Origin: Micromonospora cremea
GTDB taxonomy: Bacteria > Actinomycetota > Actinomycetes > Mycobacteriales > Micromonosporaceae
Assembly (NCBI RefSeq): GCF_900143515.1
Contig: NZ_FSQT01000001.1
Location: 2,232,001 to 2,296,000 of the forward strand
Direction of reading: 5' to 3'
Length of the DNA stretch: 64,000 nt
Part shown: positions 45,424-54,100 of the stretch, one piece after another
Layout of the letters: each line of letters begins with the position of its first letter
Numbering within the stretch: the stretch's first letter is position 1
Notes under the pieces: model-generated
Seen by the model: the letters and a program-made list of their open reading frames with translations, nothing else
Databases searched by the model: none
What the model was told of the DNA's origin: nothing
Made by a program: the position numbers and the translations under genes

Positions 45424-46442
45424 CGATCCGACTGGCAGTGCTGTACGGCGGGCAGAGCGGCGAGCACGAGGTGTCCCGCCGCTCGGCGGACAGCATCCTC
45501 GCCGGCCTCGACCGGGACAGGTACCAGGTCACCGAGGTGCTCATCGGTCGGGACGGCGGGTGGCACGTCGACGGCCGTGCGGTGCCACTCCCCCTGGCGC
45601 TGCGCGTGTTGCGCACCCAGGACGTGGTGTTCCCGGCCCTGCACGGCCCGTACGGCGAGGACGGCACCGTCGCGTCGCTGCTGGAATGGCTCGGGGTGCC
45701 GTACGTCGGCAACGGCGTCTTCGCCAGCGCGGCCGGCATGGACAAGGGCGTCACCAAGAGACTGCTCGCCGCGGAGGGCCTGCGGGTCAGCCCCGGGGTG
45801 ACTCTGCGTCCCGGCGAGGAGCTGTCCCCGGCCGACCAGCGACGCCTCGGCCTGCCGGTGTTCGTCAAGCCCGCCCGGGCCGGCTCCAGCCTGGGCGTGG
45901 TCCGGGTGACCGACTGGTCGCGACTTCCCGCGGCGCTCCAGCAGGCCCGGGAGGTCGACCCGAAGGTGCTCGTCGAGCAGGGCGCGCGCGGACGGGAGAT
46001 CGACGTGGCCGTGCTCCAGCATCCCGACGGCCGGGTGCAGGCCGGTCCGCCCCTGGAGATCAGGGTGACCGGCGCCGGGTTCTTCGACTACGACGCGAAG
46101 TACGACGGCGGGGCGATCTTCCAGATCCCCGCCGCGCTCGACCCGGCCACCACCGAGGTGTTCCAGGACCGCGCGATCCGTGCCTTCGACGCCCTCGACT
46201 GCCGCGGGCTGCTCCGCGTCGACTTCTTCCTGCCCACGCAGGGGTCCGCCGAGCCCATCGTGAACGAGGTGAACACCTTCCCCGGGTTCACCACCGCCTC
46301 GCAGTTCCCGCAGATCTGGCAGCGGGCCGGGATCGGGTTCGCCACCCTGCTCGACATCCTGATCGCCGGCGCCCTGGCCGACCAGGGCCGGGTCGCCTCC
46401 ATCGGGTTGCCCCGGCCGGCTCGGGCTATCGACCTGGTCTGA
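45420..46442 (+). CDS. ddl: D-alanine-D-alanine (or D-Ala-D-Ser) ligase
   Basis: The 340-residue ATP-grasp enzyme has VLYGGQSGEHEVSRRSA (first substrate site), ALHGPYGEDGT, FVKPARAGSSLGV, the omega-loop signature FFDYDAKY, and LLRVDFFLP then NEVNTFPGFT for Mg-ATP. The DYDAKY form is that of D-Ala-D-Ala and D-Ala-D-Ser ligases, and it argues against VanA-type D-lactate use. It ends the racemase operon and runs convergently into the lipoprotein gene with a 16-base gap. A housekeeping ddl is normally found elsewhere in actinobacteria, so this copy may be specialised. Confidence 0.93.
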   Translation: MTIRLAVLYGGQSGEHEVSRRSADSILAGLDRDRYQVTEVLIGRDGGWHVDGRAVPLPLALRVLRTQDVVFPALHGPYGEDGTVASLLEWLGVPYVGNGVFASAAGMDKGVTKRLLAAEGLRVSPGVTLRPGEELSPADQRRLGLPVFVKPARAGSSLGVVRVTDWSRLPAALQQAREVDPKVLVEQGARGREIDVAVLQHPDGRVQAGPPLEIRVTGAGFFDYDAKYDGGAIFQIPAALDPATTEVFQDRAIRAFDALDCRGLLRVDFFLPTQGSAEPIVNEVNTFPGFTTASQFPQIWQRAGIGFATLLDILIAGALADQGRVASIGLPRPARAIDLV

Positions 46443-46458
46443 GGGGCCGTCGCCCCGG

Positions 46459-46965
46459 TCACTTGATCGGACAGGACCGGGGCGGACGGACGCCGTCCGG
46501 CCCGGCGATGGTGACCGGGACGAAGCTGTCCCCCTGGCCGGCGAGCGCCAGGGCATCGGCCACCGTGCAGATGATCTGGTCGGCCGCGACCGCCGACAAC
46601 GGCCGCACGGCACCGGTCATCGTCACCGTGACGCCCGGTCCGTCGGCTGTCGCCGTCACCGGTGTGGCCGGGACCAGGCCGACCGGCACCTCGCTGGCGA
46701 GGCCCTGGCTCCGCTCGAACTCGTCCGGGCCCGCCGCCAGCATGCCGAGCGTCTGCTCGGGCGAGGCGGTGATCCCCTTGGTCCCGCGGATGACCAGCGC
46801 GAGTCGTCCGTGCGAGAGCAGGTAGAGGCCGACGCCCACGGCCGGGCCGGACGTTGCGGAGCGGCCGGTGATGACGTCGCTGGGCCGGACCCCGCAGCCC
46901 GTGGCGAGCAGCGTGAGCAGGAGCGCGCCGGCGAGCGACGCCCGGGCCGCCCGGCGGCCGGTCAC
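46459..46965 (-). CDS. GerMN-domain-like lipoprotein of the two-component operon
   Basis: The 168-residue lipoprotein starts at a GTG overlapping the kinase stop (GTGA) and has a signal ending LLATGC. The mature part (VGLYLLSHGRLALVIRGTKG, then VTMTGAVRPLSAVAADQIICTVADAL) resembles the GerMN/LpqB-type domain. Regulator-kinase-lipoprotein triplets (AfsQ1/AfsQ2, CseB/CseC with CseA, MtrA/MtrB with LpqB) are known in actinobacteria, where the lipoprotein modulates the kinase. The same role is inferred here. Confidence 0.85.
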   Translation of the reverse strand: MTGRRAARASLAGALLLTLLATGCGVRPSDVITGRSATSGPAVGVGLYLLSHGRLALVIRGTKGITASPEQTLGMLAAGPDEFERSQGLASEVPVGLVPATPVTATADGPGVTVTMTGAVRPLSAVAADQIICTVADALALAGQGDSFVPVTIAGPDGVRPPRSCPIK

Positions 46966-48428
46966 CGTACGCCTCCGGCGTCCGCCGCGTCCGTGGCCAC
47001 CCGGGGCAGCCGGAGCGTGAACACCGCGCCGCCCGTGGGGTCGTTGCCCGCGAGGAGACTCCCGGACTGCCCGGCGTGCTGGTGCAGGCGCGCGTTTTCC
47101 CATGCGATGGCGAGGCCGAGGCCGCTGCCCTCCGAGCGGGTCCGGGCGGTGTCCGCCTTGTAGAAGCGGTCGAAGACGTGCGGCAGCACCTCCGGGTCCA
47201 GCCCCGGCCCCTGGTCGCGGACCTCGATGGTGATCCAGTCCGGCTCGGCGCGCAGGCGCACGGACACCGGCTCGGCGCCGTGCCGGAACGCGTTGCCGAC
47301 CAGGTTGGCGACGATGACGTCCAGCCGGCGGGGGTCCAGCCGGGCGTGAACTCCGGACGGCAGCTCCGCTCGCACCCGATCGGCCCAGCCCCGGACCCGC
47401 AGGGTCGCGGTCACCGCCGCGGCCACGTCGACGTCGTCGAGGGAGAGCCGCGCCGTGCCGGAGTCGAACCTGCTGACCTCGATGAGGTCGTTGACCAGCT
47501 GGGTGAGGGTCTGCGTCTCCTGACTGACGAGCCGGGCGGCCCGGCCGGCATCTCCGGGCAGCCGGTCCGCCTCCTCGTCGAGCACGTCGGTGACCGCCGT
47601 CATCGCGGCCAGGGGCGTGCGGAGTTCGTGCGACACGTCGGCCACGAAGCGGCGGGCGTCGGCCTCCATCCGCCGCAGCTCGCCGACCTGCCGCTCCAGC
47701 GTCCCCGCGGTGTCGTTGAAGGTCCGCGCCACGTCGGCCAGCTCGTCGGCGCCCCGGACCGCGAGCCGGGTGGTCAGGTCGCCCTCACCGAGCTGGCGCG
47801 CCGCCCGGCCCAGCTCGCGGACCGGCCGCAGCACTCCCCGGGCTGCCAGCAGGGCCAGCAGGACCGCGAGGACCAGGGAGAGCCCACCGGTCAGCCACGC
47901 CAGGGTGGCGAGCCGGTCGATGCTCTGCTGCTCGGAGGCGAGGCTGCGCACCGAGTAGACCTCCAGGCCGGACGGCACAGGCGTGCCATCGGGCCGGTCG
48001 ATCTCCAGCTGGGTCCCGATGAGCAGCACCGGTTCTCCGTCGCGCGAGACGCGTTGCCAGGCGATGAGGCCATCCCCGACCGCCTGCCGAAGCTCCGGGG
48101 TGAGCGGCTCGGGCACCTGAGCGCCCTGCGCCCGCATGTCGCGGTAGAGGACCACCGCGTATCCCTCCCGGTCGGAGAGGCGATGGGCCAACGTGTCGAG
48201 CTCCTCCTGGGACGGCGGGAGCCGGCGTACCGGGTAGACCTTCGTGAGCTGATCGGTCAGCGACGCCACCGCTGCGTCCTGCGCCTGCTGCAGGATGACC
48301 GTCCGGGCCTGGAAGTAGCTTCCGCTGGCCACCACGGCCGTGGTGGTCACGCCCAGCAACGCGAAGGCCAGCAGCAGCCGGACCCGCAGGCCGGACGCTC
48401 GGCCACCGGCCCAGCGCCATGGCGTCAC
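46962..48428 (-). CDS. Sensor histidine kinase, AfsQ2-like
   Basis: The 488-residue kinase has an N-terminal transmembrane helix (about 14-36), an extracellular sensor domain of about 140 residues, a second helix (about 180-200), HAMP, a HisKA domain with the phospho-acceptor in VADVSHELRTPLAA (near residue 290) and an HATPase domain (NLVGNAFRHG, DQGPGLDP, GSGLGLAI). Its start overlaps the regulator stop (ATGA) and its stop overlaps the lipoprotein start. It probably senses an envelope signal. The downstream neighbour on the other strand is a D-Ala ligase operon, consistent with a cell-wall theme. Confidence 0.93.
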   Translation of the reverse strand: MTPWRWAGGRASGLRVRLLLAFALLGVTTTAVVASGSYFQARTVILQQAQDAAVASLTDQLTKVYPVRRLPPSQEELDTLAHRLSDREGYAVVLYRDMRAQGAQVPEPLTPELRQAVGDGLIAWQRVSRDGEPVLLIGTQLEIDRPDGTPVPSGLEVYSVRSLASEQQSIDRLATLAWLTGGLSLVLAVLLALLAARGVLRPVRELGRAARQLGEGDLTTRLAVRGADELADVARTFNDTAGTLERQVGELRRMEADARRFVADVSHELRTPLAAMTAVTDVLDEEADRLPGDAGRAARLVSQETQTLTQLVNDLIEVSRFDSGTARLSLDDVDVAAAVTATLRVRGWADRVRAELPSGVHARLDPRRLDVIVANLVGNAFRHGAEPVSVRLRAEPDWITIEVRDQGPGLDPEVLPHVFDRFYKADTARTRSEGSGLGLAIAWENARLHQHAGQSGSLLAGNDPTGGAVFTLRLPRVATDAADAGGVR

Positions 48429-49120
48429 AGCGGCCCGAACCGGTACCCGAAACCGCGGACCGTCTGGATGAAGACCGGCGCCGACGAGTCATCCTCGATC
48501 TTTGCGCGCAGCCTCTGCACGCAGGCGTCCACCAGCCGCGAGTCGCCGAGGTAACCGTGCTCCCACACGGCCTCCAGCAGTTGCTGGCGGCTCAGCACCT
48601 GGCCCGGCGTCTGCGCGAGTTCGAGCAGCAGGCGCAGCTCCGTCGGGGCGAGGCTGACCGGCAGCCCACCCTTGCTGACCACCAGCGCGGCCCGGTCGAT
48701 GGTGAGGGCACCGTGCTCTTCCAGGCCGGACCGCTCGCCGCCGGTGCGCCGCGACTCGCCACCGGTCCGCCGCAGCACCGCACGGATACGCGCCTCGAGC
48801 ACCCGGGCCTGCACGGGCTTGACGACGTAGTCGTCGGCGCCGGCCTCCAGGCCCGCCACCACGTCCATGTCGTCGTTGCGGGCGGTGAGCATGATGATCG
48901 GAAGGTCGCCGAGCTGCCGGATCCGGCGACAGACCTCGAACCCGTCCATCCCGGGCAGCATGAGGTCGAGGACCACGACGTCGGACGAGGCCGCCCGCAA
49001 CCGTTCCAACCCCTGCTCACCGGTTGCCACGGCGTCGACCGTGTGGCCCTGTCGGGTGAGCGCGAGTTGCAGCCCGTCGCGCACCGTCTGGTGGTCTTCG
49101 ATCAGCAGGACCTGGGACAT
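48425..49120 (-). CDS. afsQ1: OmpR-family response regulator, AfsQ1-like
   Basis: The 231-residue regulator has a receiver domain (Asp in VVLDLMLPGMDG near 52, Lys in DYVVKPVQ near 101) and an OmpR winged helix (about 140-228; LAPTELRLLLELAQTPGQVLSRQQLLEAVWEH). The stretches DDYVVKPVQ and YLGDSRLVDACVQRLRAKIED closely match what I recall of Streptomyces AfsQ1, which controls antibiotic and nitrogen genes. Orthology would need a tree. It is the first gene of the triplet. Confidence 0.93.
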   Translation of the reverse strand: MSQVLLIEDHQTVRDGLQLALTRQGHTVDAVATGEQGLERLRAASSDVVVLDLMLPGMDGFEVCRRIRQLGDLPIIMLTARNDDMDVVAGLEAGADDYVVKPVQARVLEARIRAVLRRTGGESRRTGGERSGLEEHGALTIDRAALVVSKGGLPVSLAPTELRLLLELAQTPGQVLSRQQLLEAVWEHGYLGDSRLVDACVQRLRAKIEDDSSAPVFIQTVRGFGYRFGPL

Positions 49121-49181
49121 GTCGCCAAGTATCCCATCATGAATAGATTTAGCTTTCGTCGATGTCCGGGGTGGTCGGGTA

Positions 49182-50204
49182 TCAGGTCTGGACGATCCCG
49201 CCGTCCCGGGTTTCCGCCTCCGGGTGCCGCTGGGCGCGGGCCCGCGGGCGGGTCGGGACGAGGAAATCCGCCGACCGCACCAGGAACACCACTGAGCCCA
49301 CCGCCAGGATCGTCGCCCCGGTCACCGCCACGATCGCGACCAGCAGCCCGGGCTGCACCGAAGCGGCCAGACCGGGCATCACCACCAGAAGCGCCCAGAG
49401 CAGCACGGCCAGCGCCACCGCCCCCTCGATGAGCCTGCGCCACACGGCGCCGTCCGGTTCCCGGCGCGGACCGACGGCACCGCCCTGACCGGCGTCACCG
49501 CGCCGGCCCGCCGCCAGCGCCGCCGCGGCCAGGCAGAACAGCGTCACACCCAGCAGGACGCCGCCGAGCGCGTCACTGAACCGGTGCCAGCCAGTGATCA
49601 TGGTGGCCGAGGCGATCAGCGAGACACCTGCCGCGCCCGGCACCGCCAGCCAGCGTCGGGCCCACGCGGGCAGCACCAGCATGAACGCCAGCAGCAGGGT
49701 CGTCGCGGCCGCGACATGACCACTGGGAAAGCTGTTGTGGGTGCTGGAACTGACGATCTGGAAGTCCGGGCGGGGAAGCACCGACTTCACCGCACCGGCC
49801 ACCACCACCGCGCAGACGACCATGCCGACGCCCACCACTCCCGCCAGCAGCCGCCGGCACAGCGCTCCCAGCAGCAGCACCGTGCCGAGCAGGGCAACCA
49901 GCAGCGTCGGGTTGCCGAAGGTGGCCAGCACGGTCCGGGCCGGACCCACCAGGACGGTCTGCTGTTCGTAACCCCCACCCCGCTCGGCGCGCGGCAGGAG
50001 CAGCCCGTCCAGCCACTGACCGGGGTAGGTCCGCACGAACACGGCGCAGGTGAGGCCCAGGGCGAGCAGGTGGCCCAGGGCCGCCCCGAGCAGCAGCCGG
50101 CCCAGCGGCGCGGCTGCGCGGGCAGGTGACAGCGGTCGCGCCGGCTGCGGGCCGGGCGCCGACCGTCCGACGTGGTACGAGGATCCGAGCGACATACCGG
50201 CCAT
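49182..50204 (-). CDS. PAP2-family membrane phosphatase
   Basis: The 340-residue protein has about eight transmembrane helices and the three PAP2 active-site motifs: KSVLPRP, NSFPSGH and GWHRFSDALGG (Arg and Asp of motif 3 retained). It dephosphorylates a lipid phosphate, possibly undecaprenyl pyrophosphate or phosphatidate. Two additional C-terminal helices follow the catalytic core. The start may be three codons later. It sits 61 bases upstream of the two-component operon on the same strand, so an envelope role is plausible. Confidence 0.9.
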   Translation of the reverse strand: MAGMSLGSSYHVGRSAPGPQPARPLSPARAAAPLGRLLLGAALGHLLALGLTCAVFVRTYPGQWLDGLLLPRAERGGGYEQQTVLVGPARTVLATFGNPTLLVALLGTVLLLGALCRRLLAGVVGVGMVVCAVVVAGAVKSVLPRPDFQIVSSSTHNSFPSGHVAAATTLLLAFMLVLPAWARRWLAVPGAAGVSLIASATMITGWHRFSDALGGVLLGVTLFCLAAAALAAGRRGDAGQGGAVGPRREPDGAVWRRLIEGAVALAVLLWALLVVMPGLAASVQPGLLVAIVAVTGATILAVGSVVFLVRSADFLVPTRPRARAQRHPEAETRDGGIVQT

Positions 50205-50539
50205 GGTCGGCCCGCCAGGTCCGGACGCTGTCCGCGGATTGTCTTGGTTCTGTCACAGTTTCGGCCCCGGCCGAAGGAGAACGGGTGGACCGCGCCGGCA
50301 CGCCTCCCGGCCGGCGGCGTCGCAACGCGGCGATGACCAAATTCTCCGGCAAACCCGGCCAAGTCGCCCCGAATCACTTATGTGAAGCGTGAAAGGTCAT
50401 TCATATGCTTGCATGCAACTATGTTTTACCCTGCCGAGACGCAATTCCACTAAGGTCAGGACGCCGATCAGGCAATGTTTCGGTCGGCAGCGCGACAACC
50501 ATCCGGAGAAAGTTGGGGAACCGGAAGGGGTTGGGGAAA
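50205..50539. other. Intergenic region between the PAP2 and winged-helix genes
   Basis: These 335 bases hold no gene I can support. They include an unusually AT-rich stretch (about 50380-50430) with the perfect palindrome TTGCATGCAA at 50409-50418 and a candidate -10 box TATGTT at 50421-50426, placed to drive the winged-helix gene. Confidence 0.6.
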
Positions 50540-51055
50540 ATGCAGGGGATTCCGGTCGCCTCCCTGGTCATCGGCATCGCGTCCTCGCCGGCCGAGCGCA
50601 GACAGCTGGCCCGGCTGCTCGGCGGGAGTGACGCCTTCCTGATCGTCTCGAATGTCGACCAGGCGCGGGAGTTTCTCGGGGTGGTGGAGATGCCGGCCGC
50701 CGCCACGGTGATTCCCGCCGCCGAGAGCGTGGTCGCCGAGGCGGCGCAGAGCTTACAGACGCCGCCACCACCCGACCTGGCCGTCGATTCCGACCGCCGG
50801 GTGCTGCGGTGGCGCGACCGGGAGATCGACCTGACCCGGTTGGAGCATGACGTCCTGCTCTGCCTCGTCCACGCGCCCGGGCAGGTCTGGACCTATGAAC
50901 GACTGCACCTCGAGGTGTGGGGCAACAGGCACCTCGGCCGCGGCTCGGACATGCACTCCGTGGTCCGCCGCGTACGCCGCAAACTCGCCCGGCTCAACGC
51001 CGCGGCGACGATCCACGCGGTCCGCGGCGTCGGCTTCCGGCTCGCCCCGGTCTGA
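50540..51055 (+). CDS. Winged-helix regulator with degenerate N-terminal domain (paralogue A)
   Basis: The 171-residue protein (ATG with a G-rich ribosome site) has an N-terminal domain of about 75 residues (VASLVIGIASSPAERRQLARLL) that may be a receiver-like fold without a phosphorylatable Asp motif. A C-terminal OmpR-type winged helix follows (about 90-170; REIDLTRLEHDVLLCLVHAPGQVWTYERLHLEVW, then AVRGVGFRL). It is paralogous to the gene at 55784, including an identical REIDLTRLEHD block. The two flank the giant subtilisin gene. No kinase partner is adjacent, so it is probably an orphan regulator using another signal. Confidence 0.85.
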   Translation: MQGIPVASLVIGIASSPAERRQLARLLGGSDAFLIVSNVDQAREFLGVVEMPAAATVIPAAESVVAEAAQSLQTPPPPDLAVDSDRRVLRWRDREIDLTRLEHDVLLCLVHAPGQVWTYERLHLEVWGNRHLGRGSDMHSVVRRVRRKLARLNAAATIHAVRGVGFRLAPV

Positions 51056-51070
51056 CCGCGGAGGACATGG

Positions 51071-51105
51071 TCCGGCCCGCCTGGTCACTGACCAGGCGGG
51101 CCGGA
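51071..51105. terminator. Bidirectional hairpin terminator
   Basis: Perfect 17-base arms (TCCGGCCCGCCTGGTCA and its complement) flank a single base. It lies between the convergent winged-helix and subtilisin genes and is strong enough to terminate both. Confidence 0.88.
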
Positions 51106-51128
51106 TCTGTCACCTACCAGTCAGGCGT

Positions 51129-54100
51129 TCAGCACCGAACGGGAGACAACCCGAAGTTCTCCACCGTGGGTGTGGTGGCGTTGATCTTCGTCGAACGGGT
51201 CTGCGGCTTCCAGCCGTCCTTGGCGACGATCATCGTGAGCGGGTTGTTCCGACGGTCCACCCAGTAGGCGTACTTGCCCTGGGTGTCGGTGGCGAAGGTC
51301 CACGACATCGCCCACGAGTCGACCTGGACCACCGCGCCGGCAATCGGCGAGGTCGCACCCGCGCAACTGGTCCCGGTCACCGTGCCCATCAGCTTGCCCC
51401 AGGTCTTCGGCGGCGTTGCGGTCATGGTCACCGCCACCGGCGCCACCGTGTACGGCGTGTTCTCCTTGATGCCGACCGAGCCGGAGTAGGTGCCCGGCTG
51501 GTCCACGTTCGCCGTCATCCCGACGGTGACCGTGACCTTCTCACCTGGCGTCAGGGTGACCGCCGACTTGTCGATCGTCATCCAGCTGACATCGGCCGCC
51601 GCCTCGGCACAACCCTCGAACCCCGGCAGCACCTCGCTGTCCGGCGCCGCGCTGAAGCTGCCGGACGAGCCACCGATCTTGTAGAAGCCGCACGCCGCGC
51701 CACCGCGGTACCGCGCGGTGTTGGCGTTCGGCAGGTTGGACCACGAGCTGGTGCCCGGGTCGTAGGCGAAGCCGGCGTTGCTGATGGCTCCACCCTGCGA
51801 ACCGCCGACGACGAGGAGCTTGCCGCTCGCGACAGCGAACGAGCTGGCCCAGTTGTCGACCGGCGCATCGGCGATGGCGGTCCAGGTGTTGGCACCCGGG
51901 TCGAAGGCGTAGCTGGCCTTCTGCGAGGCGGCCCCGTCGTTGCCGCCGGTGCAGTAGATCGTGCCGTCGATCCCGCCGCAGGAGGCGAAGGCCACCGACT
52001 TCGGGTAGTTGGCCATCGTCTCCCAGCTGTCACTGCCCGGGTCGTACCGGACGACAGTGTTCGACATCGGCGTACAGGCCGCCGTGGTGCAGCCACCGAT
52101 GGCGTACAGCTTGCCGTCGACCACAGCCTGCCCGGCGGCAGCTCTCGGCGCCGGGTTGTCGGCCAGCTCCGTCCAGGTGTTCGCCGCCGGGTCGTACGAC
52201 CAGGTTGCCGCGTCCGGGCCGCCGTCCGCCCAGCCGCCGGTCGCGATGATCTTTGCGTCCACGACGCCCACGGCCAGGGCGTTGCGGGCGCCGGGGAGGT
52301 CGGCGACCGACGCCCAGGTCTGGGCGACCGGGTCGTACGCGTAGTTCTTCGTGGTCGAGCTCGACCCGTCGCCACCGCCGATCGAGTACACCATGCCGTT
52401 CAGGCTCACCACCCGGTTGTCCATGATGTTGGCCGGGTAGTCGGTGATGTCCGTCCACGGGGCGGCCTGCGGGCTGACCGCGGCGGGGGTCGCCATGGCC
52501 GCCTTGCCGGACGCCTTGGCGGCGAACGACGTCGGGACGGTGAGCCGCTGCTCCGGTGCGCCGGTGGCTCCGAGCACCTGCTGACTGGTCATCCGGGACC
52601 CGTCCGCCCGCAGGAGTTCGAACCCGTTGTCCCGCTCACTGAACTCGACGTCGACCGGCGCCCCGCCGGTGTTGGTCACCGTGAACGTCCTGCTGGCCTT
52701 GCCGCTGGGCATCTGCACCGTCGCGCTCACCTGAGTCGGCGTCACCGACAGCCGGCCGGCCGCGAGCTGGAAGTTCGCGGTGGTCGCCCAGTCGGCCTGC
52801 ACGTCGACCTGCTTGCTCTGGCTGACGTAGTTGCCGGCCTTCGCGGTGAACTTGTGCGTGTCGGTCAGCGTCGAGTAGAGCCAGTAGAAGCCGTCGGCCA
52901 GCCCCGGGTCGTCCGGGGTCGCCACGGTGACGGCCTTCTCGGTGGGCCGGTCGTCACTGGTGACGGTGGCGCCGTTGACGTAGCTGTTGTCGTTCTTGTC
53001 ACGGACGTTGCCGACGACCAGACCGCCGTCGACCGGCACGCAGGTGACCTGGCTGCCGATCAGGACGTTGTCGACCTCCCACCACCACTCGTACGAGGCG
53101 TCGTAGTAGTGGAACCGCACCTGGACCTGCGCCTTGCCGGCCGCCTGCGGGATCGGGATCTCGGTGACCTTCGGCCCCCGGACGTCGGACTCCTGCCGCA
53201 GGACGTTCGTCCAGGTGGCGCCGCCGTCGATGCTGAGATCGACATCGGCGGTGTCGTCGGCCAGTTGGTTGAAGTCCTGGTTGAACCGGATGACCGGGGC
53301 AGTGACGGCGGTCAGGTTGACCACCGGGCTGACCAGGGAGCTGTCTTGGCTCCCGCCGGCACCGTAGGCGTCGCTGTCGATAATCGCGAAGTTGCCGCTG
53401 CCACCGGTCAGGTTGCCGCGGTTGCCGTCGTCGGTGAACTTCCAGACCTGGCCGTTGCCCTTGTTGTCCACCACGGACCAGCCGGCCGGCACGGTTGTGC
53501 CGTCGAAGGTCTCGTACTCGCCGTCGGAGCCGAAGGTGTAGCCCGGCGCCGTCGTGCAGGTGGTGGTGTCCACCGGCACCGCGACGTTCGCGGTGACGTT
53601 GCCCGACCCGACCACGACCTCCTTGGTGACGGTCTGGTAGCCGGGGTACTGCGACTCGTACTTCAGGGTGTAGGTCTGCCCGGCCGGCAGCTTGATGCTG
53701 TAACGGCCGTTCGCCGGCGCGGTGTAGTCGTACACGCCGGACACACCCGTCACGGTGACCTTGGCGTAGAGCGGCCAGCCGTGGCCGGAGCCGTCGGTGA
53801 CCGCTCCGGTGACGTTGACACTCGCCACCGCCGTCAGCGCGACGTTCAGCGTCGTGGTCGCGCCGTCCGTGACGGTCGCCGGCTTCGTCGTGCTGGCGTA
53901 GCCGAACGCCGCCACGGCGACCTGGTAGTCACCGACCGGGAGCGTGGCCGAGTACTTGCCGTCGGTGCCGGTGGTCACCTCGCGCCCGGTCGGCCCGGTG
54001 AGCGTCAGGGTGGCACCGGCGATCGGGCTGCCGGTGGTCGCGTCGGTGACCGTGCCGGCCAGGATGCCGGTGTCGCCGGTCGGGGCGGCGTTGAGCAGCG

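Noticed and set aside
45420..46442. VanA/VanB-type D-Ala-D-lactate ligase
   Set aside because: The omega loop reads FFDYDAKY, the form of D-Ala-D-Ala and D-Ala-D-Ser ligases. There is also no VanH or VanX gene nearby.
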